Below, piece after piece: positions 1 to 8,800 of a stretch of 64,000 nucleotides of DNA. Origin of the DNA: Symsagittifera roscoffensis (Eukaryota; Xenacoelomorpha; Acoela; Convolutidae); NCBI RefSeq assembly GCF_963678635.1, contig NC_087069.1, positions 54,074,635-54,138,634 on the forward strand, read 5' to 3'. A program made the translations under genes and the position numbers. Below the pieces are notes generated by a model. It did not search any database and was not told where the DNA came from. It worked only from the letters and a program-made list of their open reading frames with translations. How positions within the stretch are numbered: the first letter of the stretch is position 1; the number at the start of each line of letters is the position of its first letter.

Positions 1-240
1 TTGAGACTTTTTAAGAAATCCAATTTTGGCCAAATGACCCTGAAGATTTTCGAAAGGCGCCTTGGGCGCGATTATGTGCTTACTTTGAGGGGTAGCGTTT
101 GCCGAAAAAAACCCAATATTTTTGTCAAATTTTTCCAAAAAGTCCCTAAAAACGGCCAAAATGGCCAAATCAGCGTCTTTTTTGCTTTAGAAGAGCTGGA
201 AAAATCAATTTGGTCGACCTAAAAAATCACCAAAAAAACT
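1..240 (+). repeat. Dispersed repeat family, copy 1 (cut by window edge)
   Basis: This stretch resembles 3650-3910 and, more weakly, 17214-17345. Shared landmarks in order are TTTTTAAGAAATCCA, TTTTGGCC, a CTTTGAGGG block, a CCAAAAAGT block and an AGCTCGGAAAATCAATTTG-like end. An open frame of 73 codons crosses it, but the other copies do not keep that frame, so I read it as noncoding repeat. Copy 2 ends in a CAGGGGCGGATC-type terminus, which suggests a nonautonomous DNA transposon family. Confidence 0.6.
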
Positions 241-891
241 TTCAATAAATCTTTGACAGCTAAAAATGAGTTTGGCAAACAATCAAATTCAAATCTGCAA
301 TCATATGATCAAAAGGAAATCAATTTAATTGAAACATGCTATCAATTTTTTAAGAAAATCAAGGTTTGACATGAACTTTTCAAACAAAAATTATACAATT
401 TCATTTTGACAATTTTTGCGAAAAAATCTAAATCAGATACAAGTACGTCCAAACTTGCAACAAAAAACAATAAAAGCAACTCCTTTTTGGACCGAGAAGG
501 TTAAAAAAAAGAAAATAAGTTTATGATTATCATTATCGAATAGAAGATTGGTCAAAAACACGTGTTCACCAAATGACTCTGTTAAAATTCGCATTTCATT
601 TTCGCGCAAGTCTTTCCTAATATGTACTTTATCCGGATCATGTTAACGATTCCCCCCTTTTGCAATAGGCGGGGGGGGGGGGGGGTGGAGGGGTTTGAAT
701 AGCTAACAAGTTTTTGGATGAAATTTATTGAAATAATGTCAACCAATAGGAATGCGAATTGATGTAACGTCAACCAATATGAATGCGATAGAAAAATTTT
801 CTGAGAAATACAAAACCATACCAGTTGAGCATAAATGTAAGGTCTTTTTATAGGGGGCAGAGATTCTTTACATCTTTACAAGGTACTATAG
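241..891. other. AT-rich intergenic stretch with a poly-G run
   Basis: I see no gene here. A run of 15 G lies at 671-685. The last five bases, TATAG, directly precede the copia LTR and match four of the five bases after the right LTR (CATAG), as expected for a decayed target-site duplication. Confidence 0.5.
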
Positions 892-1001
892 TGTTGAGAA
901 GATGACAGAACTGTTGATTCCTTAATTGTTTCTTGTTGCAGAGTAATGTCTGTAGCCATTGATTGAATTGAGATCATAACGAACTCGTTTTTATAACAAC
1001 A
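892..1001 (+). repeat. 5' LTR of the copia element
   Basis: It is 110 bp long, starts TGTTGAGAAGATGACAG and ends TTTTTATAACAACA. It matches 3385-3506 along its length, with a shared run around GCCATTGATTGAATTGAGAT. The two LTRs differ at many sites and by about 12 bp in length, so the insertion is old. Confidence 0.9.
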
Positions 1002-1017
1002 GGTTATGGGCCCAGAC
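1002..1017 (+). other. Primer-binding site, initiator tRNA-Met half type
   Basis: GGTTATGGGCCCAGAC directly follows the 5' LTR. Copia-like elements commonly prime from an internal half of initiator tRNA-Met, and this GGTTATGGGCCCAG form is that type of site. Confidence 0.8.
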
Positions 1018-1140
1018 AATGTTCTTGAGTAGCATTCTTTTTGTTTTACTTAGAATCCTACTTCGCTGGATCCATTCAGTTACTTGCGTATTGTTTGCTG
1101 TTATTTCTTGGCAACAGTCAGTAACAGGTTGTGAACATTT

Positions 1141-2597
1141 AGTTCTTCATGGAAAAGTCAGAGTGTTCGATTCTCGAAAGCTAGATGGCAGCAATTACCG
1201 TGATTGGAGTTGTACTTGCTTGACAAAGGTTTGTTTGATTATGTGGTTGGAACCATTGCGCAACCAGAAGATGCTACTGCAGTTTCAGCGTGGCAGCGTG
1301 AGGACAGGAAATCACTCGAAGCAATTTGTTTAGCTGTTGAACCTTCGCAGAGAGTCCATGTGATGGGGAAAAAGACGTCCAAGGCTGCGTGGGACGCTTT
1401 GTCAGGTCAATTTGTCAGAGTTTCTTTGTCACAGGAGTGTAGACTGAGGAAGAGGTTTCACTCACTCAACTTTGAGAGAGGAGGAGACGTCTTACAGCAT
1501 GTCAATGATTTGAAGAATTTGCACGAGGAGTTGCGACAGATGGGAGAAGAGATCTCAGACAAACATCTAGCGAGGATATTGATATGAAGCTTGTCACACG
1601 AAGATTTAGATTTCCAGTCATTGATTGTTTCATTGGTTGTGATGGGCGAGGAGAAGATGTCTTTCGACATGGTGAAGAATTTGCTAGTTTGTGGGGCAGA
1701 CAAAAATGCCGAAAGCAGTAATGATCTAGATGCCAGATCAGGGATGATAAAGTTCAGTGGAAAATGCAACATTTGCAAGAAAGTTGGACACATGGCCAAG
1801 AATTGTTTCCAGAAGAAAGATCCGAAGTCTTCGACTCCAACAGGTGTCGTGTCACAATTGTGGGAAGATAGGCCACATTGCATAAAATTGCTGGAAGAAC
1901 AATGATGCGAAGGGAGGGAAGTCAAAAGCTGCAGTTGCAGTTGCCTCTGAGGAGGAGGAAGAGATAGCGCTGAAGTGTTCGACGAAGCATAGCAAGGTTA
2001 ATGAGAGTAAATTGTTTATTGACTCAGGAGTATCTCAGCATATGACTCCGAACTTAGATCTTATCGACAATTACAAGAAGTACGAAGTTCCGCAAGCAGT
2101 TAAGTTGGGCCGTTATCCGAGCCATTGCCGTTGGGCGATCTGCAAGCCGTTATCCGAGCCATTGGCTGTGGTTCTATGTCAGTCAAACTGAAGAATGAAG
2201 AGATACCAAATGTACGGCTAAACGATAATCTATATGTACCAGATCTCGGCAACAGTTTGTTGAGTGCTCCGTCAAAGACGAAGCGTGGAGCACAGATTTT
2301 GTCCAGCGGAAACCAATGTACTATCATGAAAGGCAGCAAATTTGTTGGAAAATCACTAACTAGTGGAAATTTTTTCAGTATTGAAGTAGCAACGTCCGAA
2401 AGAGCTCAAGTTGCTCTTTTGGAGAAATCGATGAAGTTGTGGCATGGTTGTTTTGGCCTTGTTAAGGTTCAGTCGTTGAAGAAAGCCGCAAGCAGTTACG
2501 AAGTTCTCGGGATGGGGAATTTTGCGTACGAGAAGTTCGACTGTGAGAGCTGTGCAGATGTCAGACAACTTAGGACATCGTTTCCGAAGTCAGTGTA
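1141..2597 (+). pseudogene. copia gag, protease and pre-integrase remnant
   Basis: The gag reading begins with a substrate-like LDGSNYRDW motif near 1180-1208, one frame before the main gag frame. Gag continues to a TGA at 1585-1587 and resumes in frame. A CCHC knuckle (C-x2-C-x4-H-x4-C) lies at 1765-1806. A frameshift follows near 1905. The protease motif D-S-G is at 2021-2029, followed by the HMT context typical of copia proteases. A 37-bp tandem duplication (19-bp segments at 2109-2127 and 2146-2164) disrupts the next stretch. A GAG-pre-integrase-like region runs to a stop near 2598. No integrase catalytic core follows. Loss of function is certain from the stops. Confidence 0.85.
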
Positions 2598-3357
2598 GTC
2601 CTCAAGTTTGGAATAGAAGAATGCAATCCTGTTGCCACACCGATGGAAGCCACCTTAAAGCTACAAAAGCTCGATGAAAACGAGGCAGAGAAGTCACAGT
2701 CGAGTTATCAGCCAGCCGTTGGTTGGTTGATTTATTTAATGACCGACACCAGACCAGATTGGTCATTTGCAGTTAGTCTGTTGAATCAATTTATGCGTAA
2801 ACCCGGAGAAGAACAACTGGGGGGCTTTAAAACGATTTCTCAGATATTTGAGTGGTTCTTGTTCAACTGGTTTGTGTTATTCGGCTTCATTACAGAAGCA
2901 AGTTGTTCTTATTGTTTTACAGACGCTAACTGTGGAAATGATATCAATGATAGAATTTCCACTTCTGGTTTCGTTTTCTTTATTGGGAATTGTTGTGTTA
3001 GCTGGAAATCGCATAAACAGCGTTGTGTTGCACGTTCAACAACTGAAGCTGATTATGTTGCGCTCAGTGAATGTGTGCAAGAAGCTATTTGGCTGAGACG
3101 GTTACTCAGCGAGCGGGGTTTTCAGCAAACCGAACAAACCAAAATTTATGAAGACAACCGTGGTGCAATCGAGTTAGCGAAAAATCCCACGTTACATAAA
3201 CGTTAATATTGCTAATCATTTTACTCATGAGAATGTGTTATGTGGAGAAGCTATTATCAAATATGGTGGATCTAATGAGATGCTGGCAGACTGTATGAAC
3301 AAACCTCTACCGAAGCCTATGTTTACCAGTTTCTTAGAAGAACTGAATATATCCTGA
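2598..3357 (+). pseudogene. copia reverse transcriptase end and RNase H remnant
   Basis: After the deletion junction the reading resumes in the C-terminal part of copia RT (C-N-P-V-x-T-P-M at about 2625-2646, then a Y-Q-x-x-V-G-x-L-x-Y-L block). RNase H follows: T-D-A-N near 2920, S-W-K-S-H-K-Q near 3000, S-T-T-E-A-D-Y near 3037-3060 and E-D-N-R-G-A-I near 3150. A one-base shift near 3205 moves the last part (THENV to the stop at about 3357) to another frame. The RNase H region is well kept compared with gag, but the element lacks the RT catalytic core. Confidence 0.85.
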
Positions 3358-3384
3358 TGAATGAAAGTAATCAACATGGAGGAG

Positions 3385-3506
3385 TGTTGAGTATATAAGA
3401 CTGAACTGTTGAGTTCTTGTTAATCATTATTGTTTCTTGCTTCAGAGTAATGTTGTGTAGCCATTGATTGAATTGAGATCAAGACGAACTCGTTTTTATA
3501 ACAACA
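3385..3506 (+). repeat. 3' LTR of the copia element
   Basis: It is 122 bp, from TGTTGAGTATATAAGACTG to TTTTTATAACAACA. A purine-rich tract, AACATGGAGGAG, directly precedes it and is the likely polypurine primer. It contains TATATAAG near its start, a possible TATA-like element. Confidence 0.9.
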
Positions 3507-3527
3507 CATAGGGGAGGAATAGTTAAT

Positions 3528-3996
3528 ATGATCCCTCTATCCAAAAAGAATTGCCATCGGTCCGAGTGGTTTTTTACCATTGCAATAATATTTCATCGCC
3601 CCCCCCCCCTCAGTGATTCCACCCCATGCCGACCCAAAGGGTCCCCCCTTCGATACTTTTTAAGAAATCCATTTTTGGCCGACCCTAAAATTTTTCTAAA
3701 GGGGCCTTTGGCGCCAATGTATACTAACTTTGAGGGGGAGTGCGCGCCAAAAATAAACGCAATGTTTTTGTCACAACTTTCCAAAAAGTGCCCAAAAACG
3801 GCTTTTTTGACTGTTTTTTCAAAAATTTGCGTGCGGCGCAAAAAACTTAGCCAGAATAGGGGCAAAACAGTGCTTTGGTAGAGCTCGGAAAATCAATTTG
3901 TTCGAACTAAAAAAAAGGTCGTCGGAATTTTCGAAAATTTTTTTAAAAATCCGCCACCTAAACCCCCCCCTCGAGAAAATCCTAGATCCGCCCCTG
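3528..3996 (+). repeat. Dispersed repeat family, copy 2, with a transposon-like terminus
   Basis: Its body (3650-3910) matches 1-240. The right end reads GAGAAAATCCTAGATCCGCC then CCTG, which is CAGGGGCGGATCTAGG on the other strand. That sequence is a common terminal inverted repeat of nonautonomous DNA transposons in animal genomes. The left end is unclear; a C-run lies at 3600-3610. Open frames on both strands here are not kept in the other copies. Confidence 0.6.
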
Positions 3997-4682
3997 TTTC
4001 TTACTCAAGCTGAACTTTTAGACTCTTTGATGAGTTATAGCCCAGGTAAATAATGCTCTTATTATGTGCTACCTAATTTTCAATAAATTGTTTCTGCTTT
4101 ATTGATCAATCGCTGCATCTCCTGCCTTGCGTTGAAAAACGCCTCCAACCATTATTGGAATATATCTATCTAAATGCCGGCGAAAATGTTTTATGCTTTG
4201 ATAAGTGTTTAGGCTACATTTTCCTCGAAAGAGTGGCGTTCTCCGTAGCTGTAACACCATTCCCACATTTCGTTTTCGATGCCCGATCCGGGTGTCTTTC
4301 AAAAAAAACGCGTTGGGTGATCATGATCTTTTTTTCGGCCGTGAGGTCTGTATAAACCATGTAGGTGCAAGGGTTAGGCTACTCTTTAAATCTAAATTAA
4401 ATGTTCTTTTGATATCATTGAAAACAATACTAAAATTTTTAGTATATATTTTGTTTGATCGATTCTTTTTGAAACTTTTTTGGTGCTAAGATTCGTGCGT
4501 CATTGGACAAAAAGTTTTTTTCGTGGAAGTCTTCCTTAAAACCGCTTCTCGTTACATTCTACTCCCATTTTTTTACCATTCAACGGGGACGGGGGAGGTT
4601 GGTTACTCGTTACTCGGTGTAAACAACACTTAGTTACCCCCACTTTTCAGTGTAGCCCCCTTACCCAAGTCTTTTGAAGTTC
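3997..4682. other. Intergenic stretch, no gene seen
   Basis: Overlapping short open frames at 4099-4489 on both strands show no recognisable motif and no splice-supported extension. I see no repeat shared with the rest of the window. Confidence 0.4.
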
Positions 4683-4981
4683 GAAGAATGAAGTTCTGAT
4701 ATTCGGCTTAAAATGAGAAATAGTCTAATTTTATGAACTTAAATAAGAAAGAAGAATAGGAAAAGCGAAGCCAAAGAGCAGTGATTGATGCATATACACA
4801 ACATGTATCAGACTGATTAGTACAGTCTATCCGTTTTAATTAGTACAGATGAGTTTGATGCACAGGTGATTTGATGTATGATTGTCTGAGGTTGATTTTT
4901 AGCTGTGTAAACATGATACTCAGCTGGAAGGGAAGCTTAATTTGAGTAGTACTGGTTGACCATGAAAAATCTCTGGTTGAC
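4683..4981. repeat. Host segmental duplication, copy 1, left part
   Basis: It matches 13275-14090 through landmarks GAAGTTCTGATATT, AGAGCAGTGATTGATGC, AGTACAGATGAGTTTGATGC and GATGTATGATTGT. In both copies it is followed by the same minus-strand gene fragment (11954-12553 here, 14328-14600 there). In this copy the gypsy element separates the two parts. The last 20 bp (4962-4981) recur at 11934-11953 on the other side of the insertion. Confidence 0.75.
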
Positions 4982-5193
4982 TGATAAAATATTACTTTGT
5001 TGTAGCTAATTCTAAATTAAAACTATTAAAAAGAATAAGAAATAAGATGAATTAGTCGGTAAGTTAAAACATTATAACAATGAGAGATCATTCTCTCCGC
5101 CGGAGAGAATGGCTAGTGAAGGTCATAACTAAGTGACCGGTTAATTAAATAAGTATGTTTAGCAATAATTGCAAAACCTGACGTAAAATCACA
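4982..5193 (-). repeat. 3' LTR of the gypsy element
   Basis: It is 212 bp. On the element's strand it starts TGTGATTTTACG and ends TTTTATCA. A purine-rich tract (AGGGGAATG on the minus strand, about 5194-5204) directly precedes it. It carries a perfect 23-bp palindrome at 5089-5111. Confidence 0.95.
5089..5111. promoter_or_regulatory. 23-bp perfect LTR palindrome, 3' copy
   Basis: Arms CATTCTCTCCG and CGGAGAGAATG flank a single central C. The core is TCCGCCGGA, the motif scattered through the whole element. In an LTR such a site could bind a dimeric regulator or fold in RNA. Function is inferred only from the symmetry. Confidence 0.55.
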
Positions 5194-5868
5194 ACATTCC
5201 CCTAAGCAGGAAAAAATTTAAATTGCAATAAGTAATGCACAATAACTAACTATGACTGACTCCTTTCTCCCCCTTTAAGGACTAGGAAAGAAAATTAAAG
5301 CGCCTTGAGATGAGGTACTAGCACTAAGTAAGCTCCACTAGTGTTAAATGAAAGAACAAAGATTATCCAGATTCCGATAGATAAGGGTTATGTTAAGATG
5401 AGGTAAGGCATCACGTTTTGGCATAACGCTGAAATTTAAAACCACGTTTTATGAGTGAGGTCATAGTTTATAATGCGCGAGTGAAGAGGATATGATTTAA
5501 AGAAATTATGGGAGCAACAGATGATAATTTCTTTTGACGGGTGAAATTTATCCGAAGGATAAAGTTGTCAAATTTAGCAAACACTTTTTGGTAACTGGAA
5601 AATTAGCACCGGTTTACAAGGTAAAATACCTAGATAGCACAAAATTTTGATGGAGGAGGTCTTGGTTTGTAAAACACAAACTGGAGTGTAGGCGAATTAA
5701 GGAAATTAGGAGGACACTTGAAAATGTCTTCTACGTGAAAATTTATCCGCAGGATTAAGTTCTCAAGTTTAGTGAGCAGATGTTAATATCTGAATGTTAG
5801 CACCGGTTTACTCAGTAATGTGTGTTATTTGGTAAGCCGGAATATCAGATTAAAGTATATCTAAGTGG
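5194..5868 (-). other. 3' untranslated region of the gypsy element
   Basis: It separates the Gag-Pol stop from the 3' LTR and has no long frame on the element's strand. Two diverged direct copies about 195 bp apart can be seen: ATTTATCCGAAGGAT...AGCACCGGTTTAC near 5545-5615, and ATTTATCCGCAGGAT...AGCACCGGTTTAC near 5741-5810. Each carries one TCC-N3-GGA motif. The region may hold packaging or replication signals, but nothing in the sequence proves it. Confidence 0.7.
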
Positions 5869-8800
5869 TTATAAAGTTTTATAATCTTTTAAAAAGCTTT
5901 CAAGTTCGGTGTTGAAAAGTTCACTATCAAGATCAGAGTGTTCGCCGAAATTTGCTATTTCCATTCTCAGTGATTCGTCGGTTGATGAGTTTGACATTTG
6001 ATCTGATGAAGATGATGAATCTGAATCTAGAACAATTAACTCCGCCGGATTCGTCCTGTTGATAGTCTCATGTGGTTCCTCAATCTCTAACACAATAGGC
6101 TCGGCCGCCGAACCAGAGGCTTCTTGGACACTCTCTACGGCATCAATGAAGTAACGTTTACCATAAAATTTTGGTGGGCCGACGTTTCTACTAGAGTGGC
6201 GAATAGTAGTAGGAATTTTACCGGGTATTATGGCAGGACTGTTGGATATAGCGCACTCATCCGTTGAGTCGCTTATCTCATACACCGGAAAGTTTATTTT
6301 TGAGTCGGTTTCCGTCAGATTATGCTCCACTTGTGGGTCGTTTTGTCCAATGGTGTCATTTTCCCCTCCCTGATTCACGGTTCTCTGATCCGTCGAGTTA
6401 GATGTTCGGCTGGCTGGCACTATACTTATTGGGCACTCGTATGATTGATCCATGGGTTGTTCACTGATTGGGAAACTGTCGTTTTCTAAAATCTCAGATT
6501 TTATTTCAGGATTGGTTATAGAAGAGTTAAAGTTATTTCCGAGTGATATGTGGGGTGTAAGTGGATCCGAAATAAAGCGCTCTCTGGCTACGTCTCTACA
6601 AGGAAAACCGCCCGCTATCCATTCCCATTCGCTAGTATCCGAAATATCCGAAGGAATTAGCATAGATTCATCCGAAGCAAGGTAACCTGGAGAAGTTGGT
6701 GACTTCTTTGAGCGTCGTGTCTGTCTTCTTGTCGGGATGGATGATGGTCCAGAAATGCGTGTCCTAGTTAGGTTGTCAGATGATGTCGGGTCTACTTGTC
6801 TGTTCCTTCTTTTTGTTGGCTTCTTGGGTTTTGGTTTTCTTTTTGAGCATTCCAGTTTTTGACCTACTTCAACATTAGGGTTAGAAAAGTAAGGGAATGA
6901 AATGTTTCCTCTAAAAGGTCTGATTTTATTTGAGGTAGAGATAGGAATCGCAATGTCGGATTTTCGTATTATTTTTCCGTCGGATAACTTAACTGTCGAA
7001 GTCGAAGAATTTATAATTCTTTTGTTTAGTTCTTTATAAAAACAGTCTCGGTTGATATTACCATTAGTTTTCCGAAGGATTTTACCTTTAAAAGGGCTTT
7101 CGATTGGTCTTCTGTTTTGAGTCGTTTTCGAGGATGAGGCATAGTCTGTATCGTAGCCTTTTTCAGTCGGATTTTGATTCTTCTTCGCAATCAGATCGTC
7201 CTTGTATCCGTCCTCGATTCTATCATCCGCGTTCCAATCCTTAGCTCGATCCTTAGACAGTATTGATTTCCCTTTGTCTAAAATTCCAAAGGAAGGTTTA
7301 CCCGAAGCTAATTGTTTCCAAATAGTATTTGGTTTTCTGTTATAGTGGATCTCGAAAGGTGAGCATTTAATTTTTGATTGGAAAGTAGAACGTAGGTTCC
7401 AAATGATTTTTGAAACGGCATTTTGTAACGTGGTTTTATGATGTTCATTGGAGATAGCCAGTAGTTTGACTTTTACAGTGTGTACGAGTTTTTCGACTAA
7501 TCCATTGGATCGGTGATCGCCTACTGTACAAAAGATTATTTTGATGTTGTTAGAATCGCAGAATGATTTGAAGTCTTGACTTGTAAAGCAAGTAGCATGA
7601 TCCACCCTTATAGAATAAGGTATACCGTGTAAGAATATGTAGTCTTGTAAAAATTCTATAACTGTTTTTGAAGAGGTAGATGATGTAATTTTTGCCGACG
7701 GAAATTTAGAAAATCTGTCAATACAAAGTAAAATGTATTTATTTGACCCCCAATAAGAATCCAAAGGACCCGCGAAGTCTAAATCAAGTTCTTCATTTGG
7801 TTCTGATAATGGAGGAAGTTCACTAATTTGTGAATTAGGGATAACAGATTTTATATTCTTACCCGCCGATGTACACTCTGAGCAATTAATTCCATGAAAG
7901 TAGATTTGTCTGTTAATGTGCGGCCACCAAATGTATTGGGCCAAATATTTCATTCCGAATTGACCTGGATGTGTTTCGTGGAGAGTCTTCATCATCGCGT
8001 TTCGTAGGGTAAATGGAATAACGAGTTTGCCGTCCATGTAAAGTAATCCATCGGATTCGTGAAGGTCTCGGGTGAAATGTTTGAAGTAAGGAGAATCTGC
8101 ATTAATCTTCTCCACCTTATTTTGAAGTGCTTTAACAATAGGGCTTAACATGGGATCGTCTTCTGTCAAGAGAGCCACTAACTTGGCGTTAAATAAAATA
8201 TTTAAATCCAAGGGTCGATCCGGCAACTTCAAGTTTTCACGGTATTTTTTAACGAGATTGATATGATTTGGTAAAAGTTTGAATTCTAAATCTACGGAAA
8301 TACCGGAAGTGGTGGGATTAATTACAATATTCTTATTATTCATATTAACAGTATCTACAATTTTTTTATCTACAGGTGAATTAATGAGGCTACAACTAAG
8401 AATTAAAACATAAAGAAATGCGGAATTTGAAATGGAAATAATTAAAGTATTTGTGTTGGAATAATCCGTTGGAATACAATTTGATGTACAAAATTCTGTT
8501 CTTCTGTGATTGAATGAGCAAATTGGAAAAGACAAGTTAATAAGTTTTAGTACTGCTGCTATTAGATAATTACGTAATAAGACGTAATCGGAATTTTCCA
8601 AATTGTGACCAATGGCTGAACAGGTATTTCTTAGTTTCTCCGACGGATTTAATGATTTATTAATCTTATTAATGTTTGCTACTACGAATTCTTCGTCGTA
8701 ATATGAAGTTGGAAGGGCTTTTCCGGATGGGATTCTAGAAATAAGATCAGTGAAGCCCATGTCTTTTCCTGCGATATGTTTGATTGAGAAATTAAAAGGT

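Larger units (their letters stand above)
892..3506 (+). mobile_element. Ty1/copia LTR retrotransposon, internally deleted and inactive
   Basis: Two similar terminal repeats (892-1001 and 3385-3506) begin TGTTGA and end CAACA. They enclose a tRNA-primer site, gag with a CCHC knuckle, a protease D-S-G motif, a GAG-pre-integrase region, then the end of reverse transcriptase and RNase H. That domain order and the RNase H residues are typical of Ty1/copia (Pseudoviridae). At 2.6 kb it is about half the usual length: the integrase core and most of RT are absent at a junction near 2598. In-frame stops and frameshifts confirm it is dead. A near-perfect 5-bp target duplication (TATAG/CATAG) flanks it. 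Confidence 0.9.

Noticed and set aside
671-685. Poly-G runs (also about 15087-15106 and 49873-49884) as G-quadruplex regulators
   Set aside because: They are simple homopolymers, likely slippage products; nothing around them suggests regulation.
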